Shown in pieces: positions 24,112 to 33,671 of a DNA stretch of 64,000 nt; the stretch's first letter is position 1, and each line of letters begins with the position of its first letter. A program made the translations under genes and the position numbers. The notes beneath the pieces are model-generated. The model ran no database searches and was not told the origin of the DNA. It saw only the letters and a list, made by a program, of their open reading frames with translations. Origin of the DNA: Streptosporangiaceae bacterium. Lineage in GTDB: Bacteria; Actinomycetota; Actinomycetes; Streptosporangiales; Streptosporangiaceae. The DNA lies in contig JAFAZE010000095.1 of NCBI GenBank assembly GCA_019239975.1, forward strand, positions 1 through 64,000, written 5' to 3'.

Positions 24112-25379
24112 GCCGCCGGGTCAGGCTCCGCCGCGCCCGGCCCGGCGACGGCCGAGGCGCTCAGCTTCTGCAACGGCCCGGTGAGCGGCAGCACGGCGCG
24201 CAGCTCGAAGCCGCCGGCCGGGCGAGGGCACGCGGTGACCGACCCGCCCAGCGCGGCCGCCCGCTGCCGGACGCCGATCAGGCCGAAACCGCCGCCCGTG
24301 CCGTCGTCGCGATCGCCCCCCTGGTCACGGACCGCCGCGCGGTCGCGCACCGGCCCGTCGTCGGTGATCGTGACCTCCAGCCGGCCGTCGCGGCCGGCCA
24401 GGGTGACGAGGGCGCTGCGCGCCCAGGAGTGCCGCAGAACATTGGTCAGCCCCTCCTGGACGACCCGGTAGGCGGCCAGGTCGAGCGGGCCGGGGAGAGG
24501 CCCAGGCCCCGGTGCTCCCTCGATCGTCACCGAAAGGCCGGCCCGGGACATCTGCCCGGCGAGCGCCGGGAGCTGGGCGAGGCCCGGCGCGGGCCGGCTG
24601 CCGTCCGCGGTATGCCTGATGACGCCGAGCGCCAGGCGCAGGTCGGTCATCGCCTGGCGGCTGGTCGTCTCTATCCCGGCGAGCAGCCCGGCGTCGGCCG
24701 GCTGCCCGGCCTCGGCGAGCATCCTCGCGGTGCCGGCCTGCAGGCTGATGACGCTCACGTGGTGCGCGACGATGTCGTGTAGCTCACGGGCGATCCTGGA
24801 CCGTTCCTCGGCGGCCGCCCGCCGGTCCCGCTCCGCCCGTTCCGACTCCAGCGCCGCGGCTTCCGACTCCAGCGCCGCCGCCCGCCCGCGCAGCGCCGCC
24901 AGGCCCTCCCGCCTGGCACGGGCGCCCTCTCCCAGGGACCACGCCATGACCAGCAGCGCGGCGGTCGTCGCCACCGTTTCCGGCCGGGCGGGATGAGACA
25001 GCAGGCCTGCCCCGAGCAAGATCACGGAAACGGCCAGCGCGGCCGTCGCCCGGTTCCGCGTCGTCCGCTCGGCCACGGTGTACAGCGCGAGTACCGCCCC
25101 CGGCAGGAGGATCAGCGGGCTCACCCCGCCCAGGTCACCGCCGCGCCTGTTCACCAGGAGCACCGCGGTGAGCACGGTGCTGATCGCCCAGACGCCCCCC
25201 GGGCGCGTCCGCCGCCAGGCCAGCACGGCGCCCGCGGCCACACCGCCGAATGCCCACCAGAAGCCGCCGTCGTGATGATAGGGATCGAGTCCCGGCTCCG
25301 AGATGGCGCACACCAGGCCGACGGCGATGATCACGTCGGCCGGCGGGCGGAAGCGTGCCAGTTCTGCTGCCCGGCTCAT
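24108..25379 (-). CDS. Sensor histidine kinase (HisKA_3 type)
   Basis: The N-terminal half has several membrane segments (from PPADVIIAVGLVCAI). After a charged coiled coil (ESEAAALESERAERDRR) comes the dimerisation/phosphoacceptor motif ARELHDIVAHHVSVISLQ. The ATP-binding domain contains VVQEGLTNVLRHS, VTITDDGP and GFGLIGVRQRAAALGG. It partners the response regulator that follows. The start at 25379 (MSRAAELARF) is preferred; an in-frame ATG at 25418 would add 13 residues. Confidence 0.92.
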   Translation of the reverse strand: MSRAAELARFRPPADVIIAVGLVCAISEPGLDPYHHDGGFWWAFGGVAAGAVLAWRRTRPGGVWAISTVLTAVLLVNRRGGDLGGVSPLILLPGAVLALYTVAERTTRNRATAALAVSVILLGAGLLSHPARPETVATTAALLVMAWSLGEGARARREGLAALRGRAAALESEAAALESERAERDRRAAAEERSRIARELHDIVAHHVSVISLQAGTARMLAEAGQPADAGLLAGIETTSRQAMTDLRLALGVIRHTADGSRPAPGLAQLPALAGQMSRAGLSVTIEGAPGPGPLPGPLDLAAYRVVQEGLTNVLRHSWARSALVTLAGRDGRLEVTITDDGPVRDRAAVRDQGGDRDDGTGGGFGLIGVRQRAAALGGSVTACPRPAGGFELRAVLPLTGPLQKLSASAVAGPGAAEPDPAA

Positions 25380-25533
25380 GACCTGACCATACGTGCTCAC
25401 ATCGGCCTGGAGCATCATTCGCGCGGCCGAGGTTCCTCATCCGCGCGGGTGACCGGATCCCTCCCGGGGACCGCGTGAAGACCGTCCCATGGGCCGATGC
25501 GCGGCCGGCGGCCGCGCCTCTAGCGTGAGCGCG

Positions 25534-26809
25534 GTGGACATGACGGGGGTTGTTTTCGCGGGGCGCCCGCTTTGGCGCCCGCGATGGCACGGGCGATGGC
25601 GGCCGGTGTCCGGCTACGCCGCCTGCTGCGCGTTCGCGGGACTGGTGGCGCTGTTCAGCGGTGACCCGCTGCACCGGCTGTGGGGCGCGTGCGCGGCCGC
25701 GGGCTACGGCTGCGCGGCGCTGATCAGAGCGGCGCGCCACCGGAACCTGGCGCTGGCGTCCGCGCTCACCGGCGCTCCTCGTGCCGCTGAGCTGGCTCGC
25801 GACGGCGGGCCGGGCCGAGCCGGAGATCGGGGTCGTCGAGCGCGCCGCGGAGCTGCTGCTGGCGCACGGCCGGATGTACGAGCCGTCGGCTCAGGTCGGG
25901 CACAACCCCTACGGCTACAACCCGTACCTGCCGGGCATGACGCTGTTCGGCCTGCCGCGGGCGCTGGCCGGGCCGAGCATGTGGACCGATCCGCGGCTGT
26001 GGGCCGGGGCTGCCTTCGCCGTGCTGCTCGCGTCCGCGCTCTGCCTGACCTGCGGGCCCCAGCTGGCTCGTGGGCCCCGGCTGGCGTGCGCGCGCGGGCG
26101 CAGCCGAACGCGGGCCCCGGAGGCCGTCCGGCGGACCGGGATCGTGCTGGCCTCGCCGCTCGCGGCGTTCCCGCTCAGCGTCAGCGCCGACGACCTGCCG
26201 GTGATCGGGCTGATCCTGCTGGGACTAGCCCTCGCCGGCACTCCGGGCACTCCGGGCACTCCCGGCACTCCCGGCACCGCGGGACGCCCGCGCGCGGTGG
26301 CTTCCGGCCTGGCGCTGGGCGCCGCCGCGGCGATGAAGGCCACGGCCTGGCCGGGGCTGCTCGTGGTGGCGCTGCTGTTCGCGGTACGGGACGGCCGCGG
26401 CGCCGCCGGGCGGTTCGCCGGGGCCGCGACCGCCGTGATCATGGCCGTGGTCGCTCCCGTGGCGATGATCCAGCCTCGTGCGCTCGTGCAGAACACGGTC
26501 CTGTACCCACTCGGCCTGACCGGCGCCGCGTCGCCGGCGGCCAGCCCGCTGCCAGGCCACCTGCTCGCGGCCGCGGGCACGCCTGGCCATCTGGCGGCGG
26601 TCCTGCTGCTCGCCGCGTGCGGCATCGCGATGGCCGGCGCGCTGATCCTGCGTCCGCCGCGAACCGCCAGGTCGGCGGCCGTGTATGTCGCCGCGGCGCT
26701 GGCGGCGCTGTTCACCCTTGCCCCGGCGACCCGGTGGGGTTACTTCGCCTACCCGCTGATCATCTGCGCGTGGCTGACCCTGCGCCCGATTTGCGGGCAT
26801 CCTTGTCGT
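25534..26809 (+). pseudogene. GT87-like membrane glycosyltransferase gene, frameshifted and without its own stop
   Basis: The first 80 codons from the GTG at 25534 read as a membrane-protein N-terminus (GYAACCAFAGLVALFSGDPL). At about 25772 the homologous reading switches frame to VPLSWLATAGRAEPEIGVVE, then HNPYGYNPYLPGMTLFGLP, typical of actinobacterial GT87/DUF2029 mannosyltransferase-like proteins. Insertion of 1 nt or loss of 2 nt explains it. A GTP microsatellite (26238-26278) lies in the loop before the last membrane segments. No stop separates it from arfB: the frame runs on at TLRPICGHPCR into MAEDLRV. Confidence 0.7.
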
Positions 26810-27244
26810 ATGGCTGAGGACCTCCGGGTGAACGGCTCGCTGGTGATACCGGCCGGCGAGCTGCACGAGCGGTTCTCGCGGTCGCCGGGGCCCGGCGGCC
26901 AGTCGGTCAACACCGCCGACAGCCGGGTCGAGCTGTCCTTCGACGTCGCCCGCTCGGCCGCGCTGCCCGAATGGGCCCGGATGAGAGCCCTGGAGCGGCT
27001 GGGCCGCAGGCTGGCGGGCGGGGTGCTCACGATCACCGCGTCGGAGAACCGCGGCCAGCTCGCCAACCGGCAGGCGGCGCGGGCCCGGATGGCCGCGGCG
27101 CTGCGCGAGGCCATCGCGCCGCCGCAGCGCCCCCGGGTGCCGACGAGGCCGGGCCGCGGCGCACGCGAACGCCGCCTCGCCGAAAAGCGCCACCGCGGCG
27201 ACATCAAGCGCGCCCGCCGCTACAACAGCGGCGAACCCGACTGA
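26810..27244 (+). CDS. arfB: Alternative ribosome-rescue factor B (peptidyl-tRNA hydrolase ArfB)
   Basis: The product releases peptides from stalled ribosomes lacking a stop codon. The 144-aa protein has the catalytic GGQ in SPGPGGQSVNTADSRVEL, the release-factor domain 3 fold, and the basic C-terminal tail (RRLAEKRHRGDIKRARRY) that occupies the empty mRNA channel. The ATG at 26810 is the natural start, although the upstream frame is open and continuous with the decayed GT87 gene, so a fused product is possible in principle. Confidence 0.93.
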   Translation: MAEDLRVNGSLVIPAGELHERFSRSPGPGGQSVNTADSRVELSFDVARSAALPEWARMRALERLGRRLAGGVLTITASENRGQLANRQAARARMAAALREAIAPPQRPRVPTRPGRGARERRLAEKRHRGDIKRARRYNSGEPD

Positions 27245-27272
27245 CCGCACGCGGGCGCACCGGCCGGCTCGC

Positions 27273-27677
27273 TCACCGCTGCGCCGGCTCCAGCGTCAGC
27301 GAGATCGAGTTGATGCACCACCGCTGGTCGGTGGGCACGTCGTATCCTTCGCCGGTGAACACGTGCCCGAGGTGCGAGTCGCACCGGGCACAGCGGGCCT
27401 CGGTACGGACCATGCCGTGCGAGCGGTCCTCGATGAGCACGACGGCGTCCGAGTCCGCCGGCTGGTAGAACGACGGCCAGCCGCAGTGCGACTCGAACTT
27501 GGCGTCGGAACGGAACAGTTCGGCGCCGCACGCACGGCACCGGTAGACCCCCTCGGTCTTGGTGTCGGTGTACTCGCCGGTGAACGGCGCCTCGGTGCCC
27601 GCCTGGCGGAGCACCACGTACTCCTCGGGCTTCAGCCGCTGCCGCCACTCCTCTTCCGTCCGGGTGAGTCTGTCCAT
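27273..27677 (-). CDS. msrB: Peptide-methionine (R)-S-oxide reductase
   Basis: It repairs oxidised methionine (R form). The 134-aa sequence shows zinc-site CxxC pairs (YRCRACGAEL and CARCDSHLGH), the GWPSFYQP motif and the catalytic cysteine in RWCINSISL. It is a single-domain MsrB of usual length with normal key residues. It is convergent with arfB, with 28 bp between the stops. Confidence 0.96.
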   Translation of the reverse strand: MDRLTRTEEEWRQRLKPEEYVVLRQAGTEAPFTGEYTDTKTEGVYRCRACGAELFRSDAKFESHCGWPSFYQPADSDAVVLIEDRSHGMVRTEARCARCDSHLGHVFTGEGYDVPTDQRWCINSISLTLEPAQR

Positions 27678-27754
27678 GAAAGCGAGCTTAACGTCCCGTC
27701 CGCCACACGCTTAATGAATGGGCGGTGGCCTGCCCGGATGGGATAATCGGGCAT

Positions 27755-30700
27755 ATGGAACAGCAGCGGCTCGTGGGGCGCGACGCGGAGATCGCCCGGC
27801 TGCGCGCACTGCTCGACGAGGCCGCGGCGGGCCGCGCGGTGACCGCCCTTGTCAGCGGCGACGCGGGGGTGGGCAAAACCCGCCTGACGGCCGAGGTGAT
27901 GCACCTGGCCACGGGCATGGGCTTCACCGTGCTGTCCGGACAGTGCGCCGAGATCGGCGACAGCGTTCCCTACCTGCCGCTCGCCGACGCGCTCCGCGGC
28001 GCGTCGCTGACCCCGGAGGTCGCCGCGCGCGTCCGGGACGCGGCCGCCGCGCGCCCGGCGCTGGGCTGGCTGCTGCCCGATGGCGGGGCCGGGCAGCCCG
28101 CCGACGGCGACCGGTCCGGGCTGGCCCGGCAGCAGATGTTCGGCGCGGTTCTGGGGCTGCTGGCGGAGCTTTCCGGCGAGACCCCGGTGCTGCTGGTGCT
28201 CGAGGACCTGCACTGGGCCGACGCCTCGACGCGCGCTCTCCTCACGTTCCTCAGCAGGGTGCTGCACCGCGAGCGGGTCGCGCTGATCTGCACGTACCGC
28301 ACCGACGACCTGCACCGCAGGCACCCGCTGCGCACCGTCGTGGCCGAGCTGCGGCGGCTGCCGAGCGTGACCGCGGTGGAGCTCGGCCCACTCGATCCGG
28401 CCGCGCTGGCTGAGCATCTCGCCTCGCTTGCCGCGGTCAGCAGCATCCGTCAGGGTCTACCGAACGGGCGCGGGTATCTCGACGCGGCCGCCCTCAACGA
28501 CATCGTCGAGCGGGCCGAAGGCAACGCTTACTACGCCGAGGAGCTGCTCGCCGCGTCGCCGGCGGCGGCGGCGCCGCCGGCGCGTGTTCCTGACGACGGA
28601 ATCCTGGCCGAGCGGGCGGTGCTGCCCTCCGGGCTCGCCGCGCTGCTGCTGGCCCGGGTCGAGCGGGTTTCCGACGCGGCGCAGCGGGTGCTGCGGGCCG
28701 CCGCGGTGGCGGGCCGCCGGGCCGGCGATGAGCTCGTCCGCGCCGCGTCCGGCCTGTCGAACGCCGACTACGAGGACGCGATCAGGGAGGCGGTGGCGCA
28801 CCAGCTCCTGGTGCCGGACGGAGAGGACGGGTACACGTTCCGGCACGCCCTGCTGCGCGAGGCGGTCTACAACGACCTGCTGCCCGGCGAGCGGACGAGG
28901 CTGCACGGAGCCATCGCCGCCGTCCTGGACGATGATGAGCTCCTGGACACCGTGCCCGGGACCGCGGCGGAGCTGGCCCATCACCGCCTGGCCAGCCACG
29001 ACACCCCCGGCGCGTTCACCGCGTCGATCCGGGCCGGAGCGGAGGCCGAGCGGCTCGCCGCGCCGGCCGAGGCGCACCGGCACTACGATCAGGCGCTGGC
29101 TCTGTGGGACCGGGTCGGCGACGCGGAAAAGCTGGCCGCAATGGACCGCGCCAAGCTCGCCCTGAAATCCTCGAACGCCGCCGCCGCCAGCGGCGATCTC
29201 GCCCGCGCCGTGCACCAGCTGCGCCGCGTCCACGAATACCACCGCCAGCGCGACGACGTGGACCCGGAGCTTCGCAGCAGGATCGGCGAGCGGCTCGCGT
29301 ACTTCATGCTGCAAAGCGACCAGCATGAGCCGCTCAGCGAGGCCGTGCAGGTGGCCAGGGAGACCGTGGACACGACACCCGAGGACCCGCCCACCTGGTA
29401 CCGGGCGCGCGCGCTCGCCACCTACGCCCTCGCGCTGCTGATCGCCGGGGACAACGAGGCGGCGCGTGAGTGGGCTGAACGCGCCCGGGCGGCGGCGAGC
29501 GCGGCGAGCGCGCCGTGGCTCGAGGCCGACAGCCTCGTCTCCCTCGGCCTGCTCAGCAGCCGTGAGGGCAGCGGCGACGAGGCGATCGAGATGTTCACCG
29601 CCGCGCACCGGCAGGCGCGCATGGCCATGAATCTCGGCGTGGAGCTGCGGGCGGCCTATCATCTCGCCAGCGCCCTGCTGTCCCGCGGCGAGCTGGCCGG
29701 CGCGGCGTCCGTGGCCCACCAGGGGGTCCGCAGGGCCGAGGAAACCGGCCTGGTTCTGGCGCCGTTCGGCCTCGACCTGCAGCACCTGCACTTCCAGGCG
29801 CACTTCGCGGACGGGCAGTGGGACCACGCGCAGGAGCTCGCCGACGGGTTCGCGGTCCGGGTCACCACCCTTCCGGAGGCGCTGCTGTCCGCGATGGCGC
29901 TGTTCATCGACGTCGCCAGGGGCAACCCGGCGGCCGGCGAGCGGCCCCTCTGGCTGGAGCCGTTCATGCGGGAGGACACCTTCTGCGCCTACATCGCCAG
30001 GGGGCTGCTCGCCGAGCACGCCCTGTGGCGGGGCGACACCGATCTCGCGCTGCACGAGGCCGCGGCCGCCATCACCGCCGACATGCAGCCGGAGTACGGC
30101 CCCACGCCCTCGCTGATCCGGGTGGCCGCGGTCGCGCTCGCCGCGCGCGCCGACCGGGCGGCGAGAGCGCGGGCGGCCGGGGACGACGGCACGGCCGAGG
30201 CCGAGCTGGCCGCGGCACGGGAACTCCTGGAGACCGCGCGTGAGGGGGCTGCCTTCCGCTTGCGCCCGAAGTTCGCGCTCGGCCCCGAGGGCCGTGGCTG
30301 GCTGGCCCGCGCGGAGGCCGAGTACCGCCGCGCCGCCGGCGACAACGACCCCGCCGCCTGGCGGGCGGTCCTCGCCGAGTTCGGCTCCGCGTACGTCTAC
30401 GAGACCGCGCGCACCCGCTGGCGGCTCGCCGAGGCGCTCGCCGAGTCCGGCCAGCGTGACGAGGCGGCGCGGGAGTGGCGTCAGGCCGCGGACGCCGCCG
30501 CGCGGCTCGGCGCCGCAGCGCTGCGCGCGGCCCTGGACGACCTCGCGCACCGGGCGCGGCTGGATGCGGGCCACGGGCACCAGGCGGCGGACGAGCCCGG
30601 CATCGCGGGTCTGACCGAGCGCGAGCGGGAGGTGCTGCGGCTGATCGCGCGGGGCCGCAGCAACAGGGAGATCGGGGCCGAGCTGTTCATCACGCCCAAG

Positions 30701-30793
30701 ACCGCGAGCGTTCACGTGTCCAACATTCTCGCGAAGCTCGGCGCCGCGAGCCGCACCGAGGCGGCGGCGATCGCCCACCGCGGCGGCCTGTAA
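27755..30793 (+). CDS. LuxR-family ATP-binding regulator (LAL type)
   Basis: This 1012-aa regulator has an N-terminal AAA-type ATPase (Walker A SGDAGVGKTRL near residue 42; LLVLEDLHWAD as Walker B) and a long helical, TPR-like middle. The C-terminal LuxR HTH reads GLTEREREVLRLIARGRSNREI, then ITPKTASVHVSNILAKLG. Large LuxR (LAL) proteins respond to metabolites, as in MalT. ATG at 27755 is chosen because it directly precedes the first conserved block (RLVGRDAEIARL). No target is adjacent; the flanking genes run the other way. Confidence 0.93.
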   Translation: MEQQRLVGRDAEIARLRALLDEAAAGRAVTALVSGDAGVGKTRLTAEVMHLATGMGFTVLSGQCAEIGDSVPYLPLADALRGASLTPEVAARVRDAAAARPALGWLLPDGGAGQPADGDRSGLARQQMFGAVLGLLAELSGETPVLLVLEDLHWADASTRALLTFLSRVLHRERVALICTYRTDDLHRRHPLRTVVAELRRLPSVTAVELGPLDPAALAEHLASLAAVSSIRQGLPNGRGYLDAAALNDIVERAEGNAYYAEELLAASPAAAAPPARVPDDGILAERAVLPSGLAALLLARVERVSDAAQRVLRAAAVAGRRAGDELVRAASGLSNADYEDAIREAVAHQLLVPDGEDGYTFRHALLREAVYNDLLPGERTRLHGAIAAVLDDDELLDTVPGTAAELAHHRLASHDTPGAFTASIRAGAEAERLAAPAEAHRHYDQALALWDRVGDAEKLAAMDRAKLALKSSNAAAASGDLARAVHQLRRVHEYHRQRDDVDPELRSRIGERLAYFMLQSDQHEPLSEAVQVARETVDTTPEDPPTWYRARALATYALALLIAGDNEAAREWAERARAAASAASAPWLEADSLVSLGLLSSREGSGDEAIEMFTAAHRQARMAMNLGVELRAAYHLASALLSRGELAGAASVAHQGVRRAEETGLVLAPFGLDLQHLHFQAHFADGQWDHAQELADGFAVRVTTLPEALLSAMALFIDVARGNPAAGERPLWLEPFMREDTFCAYIARGLLAEHALWRGDTDLALHEAAAAITADMQPEYGPTPSLIRVAAVALAARADRAARARAAGDDGTAEAELAAARELLETAREGAAFRLRPKFALGPEGRGWLARAEAEYRRAAGDNDPAAWRAVLAEFGSAYVYETARTRWRLAEALAESGQRDEAAREWRQAADAAARLGAAALRAALDDLAHRARLDAGHGHQAADEPGIAGLTEREREVLRLIARGRSNREIGAELFITPKTASVHVSNILAKLGAASRTEAAAIAHRGGL

Positions 30794-30821
30794 GCGCGGC
30801 GGCCTGTAACGCCCCGCAGCC

Positions 30822-31826
30822 CTATCCCCGGGTCGGCAGCCCCGCCGCGGCGTACGCCTCGTCGATCAGCCGCATGGTGCCGGCGGCGTTCGCCGCGGTG
30901 GTCGGGAAGGGCTCGCCGCGCAGGACCGCCGCGGCGAACGCACGGAGCTGCCACACGTACGTCGTTTCGCTCAGGCCCATGTCGCCAGCGCCCTGCTCGT
31001 CGGCGACGACCGAACCGTGCCGCGTAGCCACCAGGCGCCCGCGGTGCGCGAGGATGAAGTCCGACAGCCGAAGGTCGCCGTCCTCCCCGACCACGTGCGC
31101 CTCGGCGCGGAACTCCCCGTTCCGGGTGAACGCCGAGTCGAACCAGGCGTCCAGGCCGTCGCCGGTGAGCCGGACGGCCATCGCGCGGTCCACGAGCGGG
31201 CTGCCGCCCGGAAGCGGGTCGGCGAGGGCGCCGGTCACCGAGGGCTCGCCGTTCGCCACGAGCCTGATGAAGTCGATGGCGTAGCAGCCGCCGTCCATCA
31301 GCGCGCCGCCGCCGAGGCGGTAGTCGTACCGGATGTCGGTCAGGTCGGGGATGACGAAGCTGGTCCAGCACTGGATGTGCCGCGGCGGGCCCAGCGTGCC
31401 GTCGCGAATGATCTCGGTCATCCGGTGGATCAGCGGGTGGTAGCGGTAGTGCATCGCCTCCATCACGACCAGGCCGGACGCCTCCGCCGCGGCGGCGACG
31501 TGCTCCGCCTCAGCGGCGTTGGAGGCGAACGGCTTCTCGCACAGCACGTGCTTTCCCGCGGCGATCGCCCGCATCGTCCACGGCCCGTGCAGCGAGTTGG
31601 GCAGCGGGTTGTACACGGCGTCGATGTCCGGGTCCGCGAGAAGCTCGTCGTAGGAGCCGTACGTCACCGCGAGGCCGTGGCTCAGCGCGAACGCCTCGGC
31701 GCGGGCCGCGTCCCGCGCCGCCACCGCCGTCACCAGCGCCTCGGACACGTGCCGCGCGGGCGCGATCAGCGCGGGCAGCGATATCCGCGCGGTGCCCAGG
31801 ATGCCGATGCGCAGCACCGGCGTCAC
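30822..31826 (-). CDS. Gfo/Idh/MocA-family oxidoreductase
   Basis: The N-terminal Rossmann fold (LRIGILGTARISLPALIAPA) is followed by the family motif CEKPFASNAAEAEHV, whose lysine is the usual catalytic residue, and the C-terminal substrate-binding fold (GGALMDGGCYAIDFIRLV). These NAD(P) enzymes act on sugars, inositols or related alcohols. GTG at 31826 overlaps the stop of the upstream LLM gene, so the two are coupled and may act on one pathway. Confidence 0.93.
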   Translation of the reverse strand: MTPVLRIGILGTARISLPALIAPARHVSEALVTAVAARDAARAEAFALSHGLAVTYGSYDELLADPDIDAVYNPLPNSLHGPWTMRAIAAGKHVLCEKPFASNAAEAEHVAAAAEASGLVVMEAMHYRYHPLIHRMTEIIRDGTLGPPRHIQCWTSFVIPDLTDIRYDYRLGGGALMDGGCYAIDFIRLVANGEPSVTGALADPLPGGSPLVDRAMAVRLTGDGLDAWFDSAFTRNGEFRAEAHVVGEDGDLRLSDFILAHRGRLVATRHGSVVADEQGAGDMGLSETTYVWQLRAFAAAVLRGEPFPTTAANAAGTMRLIDEAYAAAGLPTRG

Positions 31827-32740
31827 GCCCCCGGGGCGAGAGCCTCGAGGATCTCGCCCGCCCGCTCGGTGGCCGCCTTGGGGTCAACCTCGGGGGAGCC
31901 GACCAATGGATCCCAGTTGAGGTCGTAGAACACTTCCGTCACCCCGCGGGCTTCGAGCCAGGCGACGTCCTCGCGGATCTGCTCGTAGCTGCCCGACAGC
32001 GGGAGCCGCTCGCCGGTCTCCGGCGCGCGCACCCCGGCCCCGGCGCGGACGGTCCCGCGGCAGACGATCCGGACCGGGCCGCGTCCCGCCGCGGCGGCGG
32101 CGCCCTGGACGACCGCGACCGCGTCGCCGATCTTGGACAGGTCGGCCCGGCTGGAGGTGATCCAGCCGTCGGCTATCCGCCCAGCGCGCTCCATCGCCGG
32201 GCGGGACATCCCGCCGAGCAGGACCGGGGGACCGGGGCGCTGTACCGGAGACGGGTCCTGGCGGCCGGCCGGCACCTCGTAGAACTCGCCGTGGTACTCG
32301 CTGATGCCGTCCGCCCACAGCGCGCGCAGCACCGCCAGGTATTCCCCGGTTCGGGCGCCGCGCCGTGCGGTGTCCCCGCCGGTCGCGGCGAACTCCTCGG
32401 GCATCCAGCCGATCCCGAGGCCAAGGTCGTGCCGGCCACCGGACAGCACGTCGAGGGTCGCCGCCTGCTTGGCAAGGTACGCCGGCGACACGAACGGCAG
32501 GTTGATGATCGCCACGCCCAGCCGGATCGCGGACGTCACCGCGGCCGCGTAACCGAGCGTGACCATCGGGTCGAGCACGCTGTGGTACACCGGCTCCATC
32601 GACGACTCCCGGGGGACGAGCAGCCGCTGAAAGGTCCACAGCGACCGGTAGCCGAGCCGTTCGGCCCGCCCCGCGAAGTCCGTGATGTTCCGCGGCGTCG
32701 CCCAGGCCCCCGACACGGGGGCGCCGAATCCGATCTCCAT
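31823..32740 (-). CDS. LLM-class F420/FMN-dependent oxidoreductase
   Basis: The 305-aa TIM-barrel protein starts MEIGFGAPVSGAWATP and shows SLWTFQRLLVP, RLGVAIINLPFVSPAYLAKQ (cofactor region) and LGLGIGWMPEEFAATG, typical of luciferase-like monooxygenases using F420 or FMN. ATG at 32740 begins at the first barrel strand; the open frame extends to 32836 without conserved sequence. It is first in a two-gene operon with the Gfo/Idh/MocA enzyme. Confidence 0.92.
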   Translation of the reverse strand: MEIGFGAPVSGAWATPRNITDFAGRAERLGYRSLWTFQRLLVPRESSMEPVYHSVLDPMVTLGYAAAVTSAIRLGVAIINLPFVSPAYLAKQAATLDVLSGGRHDLGLGIGWMPEEFAATGGDTARRGARTGEYLAVLRALWADGISEYHGEFYEVPAGRQDPSPVQRPGPPVLLGGMSRPAMERAGRIADGWITSSRADLSKIGDAVAVVQGAAAAAGRGPVRIVCRGTVRAGAGVRAPETGERLPLSGSYEQIREDVAWLEARGVTEVFYDLNWDPLVGSPEVDPKAATERAGEILEALAPGA

Positions 32741-32852
32741 GGCAGTCAAGCCTAGTGAAACCGGCCGCGCGAAACCGGCCGGGCCGCCTCCCCGCGGCGG
32801 GCCGCGGCGGCCGCCCGCCGCGGCGGCGTCGCCCACCGCACGCGGCGGGGCC

Positions 32853-33410
32853 TCAGAGCTTCGACAGCAGCCGTTCCATCAGGCCGCGCTCGACGCCGAG
32901 CGTGGCCGGCGCGGTGATGAACACCGCGACGACGCCCTTGCGCGCGGCGAGCGTGTTGCTTGGCTGCTTTCCGGTGGTGAACTTCGCGAAGAACGCGCTG
33001 TCGCCCAGACCGCTGATGGTGCTGACCGCCTGGTGCAGGCCGGCCATCGAAGACCTGTCGCTGGCGAACTGGCCCGCGTTCTCGCCGGCCTGGTACCGGA
33101 CGATCACCTCGTGCGTCCCCGTGTACGCGCACACGGTGACGGGCCCTTCGACGGTCGGGATCAGTTTGCCGGTGGGAAGCCCCAGCGCGGAGCCGACAAG
33201 GGAGGACGGCGCCTGCGCGCAGTACGTGGCCGCCGTAGCCGGGTGGGCCGGCGCCGCGGCCGCCCCGGTCGCCGCCGGCTGCCCGCCGGTCAGGGGCGAG
33301 CTGCCCGGCTGGGCGCCGCTGCACGCGGCGACCCCCGCCAGCGCCGCGGCGGCGATGCCGCACGACACGACGGCCGTGACTGTGCGCCGGCCCGGTACGC
33401 CGAAGCTCAT
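32853..33410 (-). CDS. Secreted lipoprotein of unknown function
   Basis: The 185-aa precursor has a signal peptide with lipobox (AAALAGVAACSG, Cys about 30), an Ala/Pro/Gly linker, then a globular domain with two cysteines (TYCAQAPSSLVGSALG and VTVCAYTG) that could form a disulfide. The pattern GLGDSAFFAKF, followed by VVAVFITAP, recalls DUF3558-like actinobacterial lipoproteins. ATG at 33410 is preceded by GGGAGG at good spacing. Confidence 0.75.
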   Translation of the reverse strand: MSFGVPGRRTVTAVVSCGIAAAALAGVAACSGAQPGSSPLTGGQPAATGAAAAPAHPATAATYCAQAPSSLVGSALGLPTGKLIPTVEGPVTVCAYTGTHEVIVRYQAGENAGQFASDRSSMAGLHQAVSTISGLGDSAFFAKFTTGKQPSNTLAARKGVVAVFITAPATLGVERGLMERLLSKL

Positions 33411-33671
33411 GAGGCGTCCTCCCATACGCGACAGAGTTGACGGGACTGGCGGGATTGTATGGCCGGGGTCCCCGGCGGCGCACCGGCGTGCCCGGCGGCG
33501 GCGCCGCCGCCCCGCGCAATCCAAGGTCACGGACGGTTCCGCGGGTTCCGCGGTGCGTGAACCTTTCACGCCAGCCCGCCGGGTCCCAAGGCTGGCGGCA
33601 TGCCGCCTTCCCGCACCGGCGCCCGCGGCAGCCGGGAAAACCAGGACGGGCTTCATGGAAGACTGGCCCGG

